A DNA stretch of 64,000 nucleotides. Origin: Notospermus geniculatus (Eukaryota > Nemertea > Pilidiophora > Heteronemertea > Lineidae). The notes below the pieces were generated by a model, which saw nothing but the letters and a program-made list of their open reading frames with translations, was not told where the DNA came from and ran no database searches. The position numbers were made by a program, and so were the translations under genes. The first letter of the stretch is position 1. Every line of letters starts with the position of its first letter. Positions 34,201-46,200 of the stretch are shown piece after piece. The stretch lies in NCBI GenBank assembly GCA_002633025.1, contig NMRB01002368.1:31149-95148 (forward strand). Reading direction: 5' to 3'.

Positions 34201-37200
34201 AAATCCGCTTTTGATTCGTTTTGATTCGCTTTAAGCAGTTTTATGAATATGGGCCTTGAAGTAAGATCTTTTGTATACTTTTACAGACGGACCGACCTGA
34301 CTTCCAAATCCAAGCGTGGCGAGCGTCAGGAAGAAAAGTACTGACCATAACTGAGGCAGTGGCAGTAGACTCAGCGCTTCTGGGTAGGCAATGAAGGCTA
34401 GACCAGGACCTGCAGGTAATAAAAGTGTACGTATTGTATAACATTTTCGTGTTACAGCGTGTAACTCAAAACCATTGGTTCCTGTTTCAGTCAAACTCGC
34501 TAGCCCAGCGGTATGGCGTTCCGTGTTTTCTGTTTGCTCCACTTGTAACACTGGGTTCATACGTCCTCATCACTCTGCTCGGAATGAGCACAGTGAATAA
34601 AGAACTGATCCACAGCTAGTTTTACACCCTAATAAAATCATAATCGTATTGTCAAGTTTAGAAATGTACCAAAACACCAACTCACCATGACTTTTAAACA
34701 TTTGTTTATTATTTTGTGTTGCACTTTTTTGCGGTGGATTACATGTATGGCTGTGCTTCGGTTCAGTCGTTCCCGCAGAAATAGTTTCCATTTTAGAAGC
34801 AACCAAATCGATCCACCAATCAGGTTTGTCGAATTTGATCACATGATTTTGTGAGGGTAAACATAACCACGTGCTACCTGGAGGCAGCCATCTTAAATGA
34901 CGTCACTCCTACGCGAAAAGATTGTACGGGGGTACTGACGTTTGAAGGCAGAGTCACTAAGGTGAAACCGTGTGACCTCTGCATCCTCTGCATAGGAGAT
35001 TGTGTGTTTCAGTGTGCCTGATAGATAAGTGCGCGCGCACAAAACCTTCCGTAAAAAACAAGATGGCGGCGGCTGTAGAAACGATGAACAAACACAATGA
35101 GCGGGTGTAAATCAAGAAACAATGGGCCGGAACGTTAATGCTGCGATCCTTATCCTTATCTACATAATCAACAATTCCCCAAAAATATACATGTATTGAA
35201 ATAAAAAGTGTGGAGATAAAATATTTGAAAAATATAGGTAACTTAGGCCGAAATTCTCATTATATACATGTACATGTACATGTATATATTTTAATGTCCC
35301 AATTCTCATTATATAATTTTTAATGTCCCATTAAAATTGTGGGACATTAAAATATATATATGAGAATTTCGGCCTAAGTTGCTATTTTTCAAATATTGTA
35401 TACATGTATATGAGAATGATAATGAAAGGATAGATTCTCCACACAACGTGTTTTCCTAGCCTTCATCCTCCTCCAACAGCGGGAGTCTTTACCTTCAACA
35501 ACTTCATCCGCCCACGTAAGCTTGAGCTCACCCAATACTTACGGAAACTCCAATACAGTACATTTTGTACAGTGGTGTGCAAAAATATTAGTAAGAACAC
35601 TTGGCTGTTCTTAAGAAACTGATGTTTTATTTGGTCCCAGGGCCTGAATTTCACTTTCCAGCCATTGCAAAAGGTAAAGGCAAAGGTACTGAGATTCTTT
35701 CACCTACGAATTTATCAGTTCAATCTTTTTTTTACATCTAATATTTACTCTAATATTTAGTATGCCCCCCCCCTTGGCAGCAGTCACAGCTGCGTATCTT
35801 TCTGGCATTGTGTCTATGTATTTTTAAGAGTTTTAACCCCAGTGTTATTCCACGCCCTCAGAAGCTCATTCCAGAGAGCTTCCTTAGAGTTATTCAACAT
35901 TTCCCAAAATGCAGTGTGTTCCCAAGAAATTGACAAAGGTATCATGCAGGTGTCTCTGGAACATTCATTATGCAATATCAGTATGGTTGAAGATTCCATT
36001 AAAGGGCCTCTAGAGGCAGCTCGCTATTAGCAAGAATATATAAGTACCAAGAATGTACAACTCAGTAATCAATCAAAAGGGTGTGCATTAAGTTACCTTT
36101 TCTGATAATAGAGGGCGTACGGTAATTATAGGCCTTCTAATTAAATAACCAATGTTTAGATTTTAGGGATGTTGACTGAATTGTATTATTTAGAATAACG
36201 TCAATATTCTTATGTAAAGTTACAGGCATATTACTGGCATACGATTTTTTTTTGATTTTGGTGAAACCATGGATTTGTTGTTTAGGTCAGAGTGCCCGAC
36301 CCAGACATCAAGTACGATATCAATTTGTCGAAAATATGGTCCATTCAAAACTGCTCTGTAGCTCGGTTATTTCTGAGTGCATACAACTGCGGGAGGTGTC
36401 ATTTTGTTCGTAATGATCTTCCCTACACAATAATCCTTCACAAATTAAGATCCCTTCAGTTACATGGTCACCAGAGACAAATTAGTAAACTCACTCTTGG
36501 CACATATTTGGAGTTGTACATTCTTGGTACTTATATATTCTTGCTATTAGGCTACTAACAGTACTTCCACTATGCAACAGATGGTGCTAGTGACCATGAA
36601 CTCATGAATTGTGAATTAAACGTTGACATCGATGAAATTTTACTTCCAAATTGATGCCCAGGTTGGATCGTCATGCCACCTATTCTGTATTTTAATCATA
36701 TCAATATGCACTAAAAAGCTGCTTCTAGAGGCCCCTTAATGAAAGAAACGATGGTTTCATGGCTACATTGGGGTCATTTCATTGAAATAATACTTCATTT
36801 TCCAGTTCAATGCAAGTGTTTTAGTTCATGACAGGTGTTCTAATATTTTTGCACAGTACTGTACATTCAAAAATACGAGGTAAAAAAATCTGCCTTTTGG
36901 AGGATGAGACTGTAGGTTTTGTGTTGAAATTGTTGGTTTAGAGTTAGCATAGCAAATTAAGTAAAAACTGGCTTAGCATTCTGGAGCGATTATGTGTGAA
37001 ACGACTTTTTTCTCAAATTCTACCTCAAGTTTCGGAATTTGAAAAAGACTCATTATGTCTAGTTTGCACCTGTTTTTATTAGCAGACTGTCTGCCTCCTG
37101 ACTGCTGCAAGCAAGGTAACACCTGTAATTGGTAAACCCTATGGATTTTATTTCGTGGCACTCAGAAACTGATGTACAGGAACAGATGAACAGACGTATA

Positions 37201-40200
37201 GGAAGTAGGCCTAAATTCAAACAGTAGGCCTATAGTGTTCTGTTTGTAAACTGATGGCGAAAGTTAAAGGGACTCTAGATGGAAGTTGGGGATAACACGG
37301 ATATTCGTCAGTTCAATATCTCAATCATAGATGGCAGGTCGCAATAAGAGTTTATCAATTGGCCGATAGACGGCGCGTATATAAAAGTAGAAGTACGCAT
37401 GCGCAGGTACAGGGCAGAATCGCGGGAAATTCTATAAATAGCGCTGGGAACACATGATGAGGTCGGCCATGGAATTCCGAGCATTAAAAATAGGTACACA
37501 GTTTATGAGGAGCTTAGAAAAGGTCAGTCACGGCAGATTTTGTTAACATTACATAATATCAATTTGGAAGTGTGCCAGTGCTGGCCAACAGAAGCAAGTA
37601 ATAGTTTCACATGCATGTTCACCAGTAGGCTGCACTATCCTGAAACATTTCTGCTACTGGGAAAGTGTTTGCAGTAATATAAACCCGGCGCATTCCATTT
37701 CTCTTTCTTTTTTGGAATCCATTACAGCACCCCGGCCTGACGGACGGCCGACCAGCCTTGTGTGGATCATGATCAATTTCCCGAAATACATGTACGATGT
37801 AAACACAAAGCGGCAGCCATCTTTAAAAATGGCCACCCGTCACCCAATCTCCCCTTACCCGGATGATTCTGTTAAGACCTAAAGTGTCGTTGAGGACACG
37901 TTGAATAAACTCAAATTTAGATGCAATTTTCGGCTATTTTGCAAGAGATTTGACTGGAAGACGAGGCCTGTTAGTTGTTTCCTAATTCCAGAGATCGTGA
38001 CTTTCGACGTGCCTGTGTGTAAAGCATGCATTATAAAGTGACTTTTTGATGTAACCCGACCAGATTTTTAGAGGTCTGGCTCTAAGTTTACATGGGCACA
38101 TACATGTAGCCTGAATGTAAATAAATAGGGCCGAATTCAAAAAGGGTGATCATCGCGAGATTAAGACTTAGACGCGTGTAACTTCATTGAATGCACACAC
38201 TTCCACCATGCATTTGACGAAGTCACACGCGTCTAAGTCTTAAACGCCTTTTTTGAATACGGCCCATAGCTTTCGCGAAAATTATTTTGCCAGTACACCT
38301 ACCGGATGTGATAACTTTATCTACCGGCAAACCGCTCGAAGTCGCCAAGTAACCCATGACAGAGAATATGGCAAAACCTCCATAAAAGCTGGTTAGGCAG
38401 TTGATGATGCTGATCATGTATGCGTCCCTGAAAACGAAAATATAAAGTCTGTGTGAGATGATTTCATGACTACACAAAAGTCATGTTCGTGTTACACAGC
38501 GGACTGAGAGTCGGAACGTAATAAAAGTTGTGAACATCGAAAATCAGGGTTTCTCTGAGCAAAACACTGATTTTCACTAGGGTTAATTAAGGTGTAACAA
38601 CAACACAGAACACGGTGTTTTGCTCCAGGCAACCCTAATTTTCGGTGTGCACTGTGTGAGGGCATCTTCACTTTTTAGCTCACCTGGAGTGAGCTCTTGT
38701 CGTCGGTCAGCGTCCGTCGTCCGTCGTCGTCGTCCGTTAGCAGGGCACGTTTCTTAACCGCTAGAGCTATTGATCTGAAACTTGGTACATACATATGTAC
38801 CCCTAGGTCAGATGACCTATGACACGGAGGTTTCGGTCCGATTCGACTCTTAGCTTGGCCACCAGGTGGCGGAAACCAAAAACACAAAAAGTGCAATAAC
38901 TCCTGAACTAATGACTGGATCACCTCCAAATTTTTATCATAGGTGTATCTAATGAGGGTACATGTACATTTATACATATATAACGGGGTTTTGATTTGAC
39001 CTACTTTTCATGGTCACAGAGGTCAAGGTTCAAAATTTTGCCTTTAAGTGGCACGTTTCGTAATCGCAGGTGCTACTGACCTGAAATTTGGTACAGGCAT
39101 GCATACCCCTAGGTCAGATGACCTACGACACCAAGTTTCAGTCCGATTTGACTCTCAGCTTGGCCACCAGGTGGCGGAAACCAAAAACAAAAAGTGCAAT
39201 AACTCACGAACTAATGACTGGATAAATTTTTATCATTGGTGCTTCTAATGAGGATGCATGACGTAAGTAAGGGTTTTTTGATTTGACCGACTTTTCAAGG
39301 TCACAGAGGTCAAAGTTCACTAAAATTTAGTCATTTGGTGGCGCGTTTCGTGACTGGTTGGGCTATTGACTTGAAACTTGGTACATATACAACCCTATGT
39401 CAGGTGACCTATGACGCCACTTTTCAGTCTGATTCGATTCTCCACTTGCCACCAGGTGGCCAAAACCAAAGCTCAAAATCCAGTAACTCCTGAACTGTAA
39501 CTGGATTGTCTCCAAATTTTTATCAGGTGCATCTAATGAGGATAGGCCTACATGACCTTGGAACATTTCGATTTAACATTTGTCATTTGTTTTTCTGGTA
39601 CGTTCATCCAGGTGAGCACATGATCCATGGACCATTTCATTTACAGTAAAGACTCCTCTCCTCGGCAACATCGGAAGTGAAGGAACTTGAATTGCATAAA
39701 TTTGTATGGTATGATGGACTTTCGAATGTGAAGTTCTCTTCGTGGTGGCATCTGAAGCTAGTGGCAAAATATGCTGTTGGGAGAAATGCTTGATACTACC
39801 TGCGGCAATTATTCCTGAATTTGTTGTAGCTGGCAAATGTTTGTATGTTTCCATTGCCCATCCCTGCCGAGTAGAAGACCTGCAGAAATGCTTCAGACCA
39901 TATCTGGAGTTAACAATTCAACCGTTTATAACTAATTTTTAAAAAGTCATTTATATGTAATTTATTAAAAAATTAGGGTCCATTCGGTGTGACACCTACG
40001 TTGAAAATCCTGATTTTCGATGTTCAAATTTTCTGAGTATACTCAACAATGGCTTTCTATACATTTTAGTCTTAATTTCCAAAATCATATGAAAAACTAG
40101 AACTGTGAAATTTGCTTGACAGCAAATTTGTTGGTCCCTACATCAGAAAATGGAAATTGAGTGAAGAAAAGGCAAGGAGGGGTATGACTCTGTGGCACAG

Positions 40201-43200
40201 CAGTCAGGTTCTTGGGGTTCCCATCCTCCTGGAATGTCTTCCTGGTAAGGACACATGCAGGGTAGGCAGATAGAGAGGAAGGGCAGACAAATGAGGGGCA
40301 GGGGCGGGGAGGGGCAGGGCAGGGGAGGGCAGTGGTGGGGGCGAGGCGGGAAGGGGCCGGACGGGGAGGAGACTGTCTGCAGAGATCAGAGGAAGGGCAA
40401 AGTGGTCGAGCTGGATACGGATCCATCGTACCAGCTCGAAGCAAACAAAAAAAAAAACAAACTGAGGGAGATATTTAACTTCATCACTTCAGGATAAAAC
40501 GGTCTTCAAAAACCACCGTAAGTTAATTTTTTTGAAAGTATCTAACCTTTCAGACCTGGATACAAATATTGACTATATGATGGTACTACTTGATTTTGCA
40601 GTGATTGAGTGGTTTTCTTGGAATCGTATGCCAATTGAGTGTGGAAGAAGATAGAAATAAAAATTTCCTACCTACCCAGTGATATCAAGATGGTCCCTAC
40701 ATTGATAATGTAAAGACCATAATGAATGAGTTAATTTTTTGGATGTTTTCAACCGTGAGTTCTACGAACCTTTAAGCTAAGTAATTTGCTCCAGTCACGT
40801 GGCAAGAGGTAGTACATTATGCCCTCTCTGGCACCGGGAAGAAGACAGCCTCGTATCAGAAGTATGGTGAGGAAGACGTACGGGGCAGTGGCAGTGAAGT
40901 AAACAACCTAAATAAATGAGAAAAAAATAAATATTTCATTAAATGGTAAATTTTCCATGTCTAGAATGTCTGATTAGGCCCCTAATTGTCTTCATTCATG
41001 ATATAAGAATGACAGTTAATGTATACCAATGGCTATTTTATTTAAGATTGAAGAGAGAGAAAAGCGGACAAAATACAAAAATAACTAATTTACAATAAAT
41101 ATCCCAAGAAAAATTTATAGGCCTATCTATGTTTTTTTCACATCCCATTTTATTTTGATACCATTCCTTTAGGTTGATGAAGACAGTTAAACTCATCTTT
41201 CTGTGACGTCATGAAAAAACTATTCGACGTGAACCGTATTCATGTGAAGATGAGACAATTGGCTGCGGTGTTCTTTACTGAAGTTACCAGTGCATGAATT
41301 CTACTTCAGATTCCAAAACAAAATTTGTACATGTATTCAAGTGTGTGCAGGGATATTTTCCGATTTCTTTGGCTGGCCTTCTTTCAATTATTTACAAACT
41401 TCATTATCAACCACTCTAATGTAGGCCTAGAATAGGAAACACTTCGAGTGAATATTGTGAATGGATCCGTGGAACGCCAGAAGGAGATGATGAGCACACT
41501 TCATATTGAATTGCACGCGACGATGATTGGTGACGACTTCCACTTTCTCTTCGAATGTCGGATGTAGCCAACGATCTCTACGACGAAGCCCTGCTGGAAA
41601 CCAATGTGGTCATCTACTTTAGTGGTGTATGACACAACCGACCTTGCCAGTGGATTTGATTCCTTTGATGAGGCAGAGGAACACAATGACCCAAACGGCC
41701 GCGTGACATACGATCAGCTGCCACTTGAATCCGCCGAGGTTTTCAATCCTGTCAGTTAGTTCAAGAGCTTTATATCTGAATAAGAGGAATAGTTGAAGAC
41801 AAAACTGTCACCCCCCAGACATTGCTGGTGTACTTCTGACCCCCGATCTGCCTTACGCTCCGTCACCGTCACAACACCATGGACTAAATTTTGGTGGAAT
41901 TTTTCAGCCTGTTCTGCCCTAAAAATATCATTAATGTTTGCCATCGTTCGAAATCTCCCGGACCTCCTCACTTCCGAGCAACTTGGACTTCTGCCCATGT
42001 TATATGCATGACTCCATCCACGGTGTTGTCATCTTCTGCACTGATAATGCATCGTGTAACCTCTTCCTACACTCTGCAGCAAGCAGCCAGATGCAGTGTT
42101 CAACGCTTTGGAATTTTCTCGTGCGCCCAATCAGAAGCCTCGTTTCTTCGTCGTTCACAGAAGAAAAAATATCAATGATGTCATTTTATCAGATTTTGAT
42201 TGGCCAACGTCATTACCGGGAACACGTCATGCACGTGGGTCGGTGCAAGCTTTGCCGTGATTGGTTGCTATTTTTGGGACCAGGGAAATCCGCTGAACAC
42301 TGAATGTGGTTTGCTTGCGTGAAGGTCAAGGAGAAGCCGAGTCTTTACCTGAACTCAGTGAAGATGGGTGTTGTGGTCAGCCCCAGGGGTTATATAGGCC
42401 TAATGGATTCAGCCCGTGGATTTTACAACAAAGTCGTTCACAACTTACTGCCAGAACTCCTCCGCTGGTGCCATCAGCTTCCGTGTAGTGAGGTTCGTGT
42501 CCATTGAGGTAATATTAGATATCGTTCCATTCACCATGAACTTGTAATCGCTTCTTTCTGAACAGTTTTCCGTGTTCCAGGTGTTGTTGCAGCCAACCCA
42601 AGGAAGTTCCGATGAGAACGACATCGTGAGGTAGTACACCACGTACGTGATGCAGTGGGAGTATTGAACGGAGATAACAAATGTTATAGCAACCATGGAC
42701 CAACCGACACCTAAGAAAAGAGACAGAAAAGGGGACACAGCTGAGGGCCGTACAGTACATGAAGTAAACAAGGTGTTCGACCAGAGGTAAATTAAAGATT
42801 ATGGCCCGTATTCTAGAACCCTCCATAAGTCTAAAGCCTGCCGCACACTGGAGCTATCTGCTGAGCAAAAAGTCAGTCGAGACCGTTTGCTCAGCAGATA
42901 GCTCGCGTGTGCGCTTATTTTCGGTGATTTTTCTGCCTTCTGTCTGTGTATTTTCGGCGAGTTTTCCGAGCTAAAAAATACGCGCACACGCGAGCTATCT
43001 GCTGAGCAAACGGTCTCGACTGACTTTTTGCTCAGCAGATAGCTGCGCCCGACTTATATCTCGGGCGCCCGACTTATAACTCAGGCGCCCGACTTATAAC
43101 TCAGGCGCCCGACTTACGAAAGGCGGCATTATTTATTTATTTCATATAACTAGGGCGCCCGAGTTAGTAAGTCAGGCGCCCGACTTAAAACTCGGGCGCC

Positions 43201-46200
43201 TGACATACTAAATCGGGCGCCCGACTTCACGAAAAGCGCCCGAGTTACAAGTCGGGCGCTCGAGTTATAAGTCGGGCGCCCGAGTTATGAATTAAATAAA
43301 TAATGGCCTTTCGTAAGTCGGGCGCCTGAATTATAAGTCGGGCGCCCGACTTAGGAAAAATAAAAATATGATGGCCTTTATCAGCCACCGTAGGCTTAAG
43401 GTCCACTTTAGCTTTTGTATTCTGCCCTGCAAACAATAGCTAAAGGTAAACCTTAGAGTTAAGGAAGCTTCTAAAATACGGCCCAAGAACTCCGAGTCTA
43501 AGGATGTAACACTTTTTATTCATGGATTGTAGGAGTTTAAAGGTAATATATCACGGGTATTTTCGCGGACCACGAAAATCATTGTTTATTTACATTTTGT
43601 TTGTTTGTGTCCATTCTTTCTTTGTCTCGTGAGTAATTTGTTGGTGGCATGCCCTTCTAGAAATTCTTTTGATAACGAAAGTATTCAATTTGGTGGGTTG
43701 GCATGTCCCATGAATACAAAATAATATAATGTAAACATCTATGTTTACAAGTCATGATATATATTATCTTCAAATACATGAATCTGGTAGGAAGCGATGT
43801 CATTCACCTTAGAAACCCGTTTCTATTTCATATTAATAAGTACATGACCAGTTCAAAAAATGACGTTTTTTTTTCTTTTTGTACAGTAAATACTATTTAT
43901 GCGTCAATCGCTGGTAGGTGTTTTTTTATTAATATTTTATTTCTGCCGGAACGGTTCGATTTTTTTAAAAATGTAATTTTCATGAACGATCAAATAAATA
44001 AGGGATTATAATTTCACATTTGGATAATGAAAAACCTGCTTCTATGCAATAAAAACATGAATCATTAATATTGCTACATTTAACACGCGACAGTTGCGTA
44101 TCAAATATCGATTAACACAAATCATGATTTCAGAATGTACAGGACATATTCCACAGAGCACGTTATACATGTATGTTAAAATATGCATAAACTCCCTGAG
44201 TGGCCATGGTGATTGCCAGTTTGTGCAAACAGTGGGCGTTGATGACAGACCCTCGAGTGTAGTGTCGTAACGGTATCAAGAGAAGAGAGAGATCAAGGGC
44301 TGCTTGGCTTTTTGCGGAGGGGGTGGGGCATTAGGCCTAGAGAGGATGCGCAGCTTTCCGACTCCGACTTCAACTACAAGAGTGAATTGCAATCCGCTAT
44401 GGACATCCTTGATAAAAACGATTTGATAGACGTTTGCAAATCGTAAAATGCCATAACTTTGTGGCAGAATAATTTTGACTCGTAGGCCTACATCGGAAGT
44501 GCGCATAAATCGCAAATATAGTCGTCATGGTCGTGTCTCAAAGTCGTAACGACTAGGATTACGACTTCAATATTCATTATTTATCCGCACTTCCGGTTTA
44601 TAAGGCAAATTTTTATCTGCTTTCATTTTATGGTGTTTGACGAATTGAAAACTTCTATCACCACGCTGGTGACTCAGCTTTTTTCGTACGCGATTTTACT
44701 CATACATAACTGATCGTGTTGACTATTTTTGCAGTTGTTTCGGCAAATAGAAGGGGTAACAGCTTGTCTTGTAATCACCATGGTGACTAAAAAACAAGCT
44801 GTCACCCCTTCTATTTGCCGGAACAACTGCAAAAATAGTCAACACGATCAGTTATGCATGAGTAAAATCGCGTACGAAAAAAGCTGAGTCACCAGCGTGA
44901 TCACATCGTTTTTATCAAGGATGTCCATAGCGGACTGCAATTCATTCTAGTAGTTAAGTTGGAGTCGGAAAGCTGCGCATCCTCTCTATTATATGTAGGA
45001 GCCTCGTCTGCGTCTGCGTCCGTTAACATTGGTTTCCGTCAAAACTTGACAAGGTTAGCTTTGAGCGATCAACCTGATATTTTGTGAGGGTTGGTCTCTA
45101 TGAGAGGAAGGTTCCATTTGATGACCAGCGCCGACGCTCATCCAAGATGGCGGCTATTGCGGCCATCTTGAATTTGATTTCCGTCAATCATCTTCCAATC
45201 GCTGAGTCAGAGATTGCCTTCGAAATTTTTGAGGATTGGGATATACGGGAGAATCCAACTTACCTCGACGCGAGTCCAGGTCATAAAAATGTTGTAAGTT
45301 CTAAAAATATCATAATACATGTATAGTAGGGGTAGCATAATGGTAGATGGAACAGCTTAGGTATATATAATACAAGCTGTTCCATTTACCATTATGCTAC
45401 CCCTCTATATTACGGTATTATAAGAACTTACATGTGTAAAAAACTTTTATGCCGTGGACTCGCGTCGAGGTAAGTTGGATTCTCCCGTATAGGGCTAAAG
45501 GGAAAGTTCAGTACCGCCACTCTCCATGATGGCGGCTATGGTGGCCATCTTGAATTCGGTTTCCATTATGATCTTGAGAAACGCTTTGCAGCCAATTTCA
45601 TGATATATTTATTTGTGACTTATCGTGGAGTGACGAGAGGAAAGTTTCTTCAAAAATTAGTTGCATCACTCATCCAGGATTCCTTTCATAGGCCCTACAT
45701 TTTACCCAATGTAGCCTACTTGGCCATGCCCACAAACAACACACTGGTCGGGGATAAACATGTACATGTACATGTACACGCACAGTGTATCGCAATGAGC
45801 ACAGTGTATCGCAATGAGCAATATCCTGGTACCCGGTATATTACTAACCTCGTCCCCAGGGGTATAGTTCGCTCAGACAACCTCGGACCACTCGCTCACT
45901 AACCCCTGGAATCAGCTTCGGTTGATAATCCAGGAATCTTGGACTAAGTATAGGTGGCAGCACGAGTCAAAATAATCAATTTGAAATACTTACTTGTGCT
46001 TTTTAACTTCTTTTTACAAAAAATCATCAAACCTGGATATAGATATCCTTCTGGTTTGATCCAAAATATTTTGAAAATTTCTCTGGGTATATTCTTGGAT
46101 ATATTTGACGGTTTCCCGTCAACCAATCGCGTGCGTTAAATCCAAAGCTGATGCCAGGGGTTAGTGACGCGACCGCCATATTGTCAGAAAGCGAACGACC

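Larger units (their letters stand above)
42793..43486. mobile_element. Composite element with GGGCCGTATTCTAGAA-type ends
   Basis: GGCCCGTATTCTAGAA at 42802 and TTCTAAAATACGGCCC at 43470 are inverted. Inside are a perfect palindrome (42850-43042) and a TACGGTGGC-family array (43040-43392). The right flank is shared with 4766-4880 in the other orientation. Confidence 0.65.

Noticed and set aside
40097-40444. Pro/Ser-rich minus-strand ORF
   Set aside because: It is the translation of the complement of the G-rich run.
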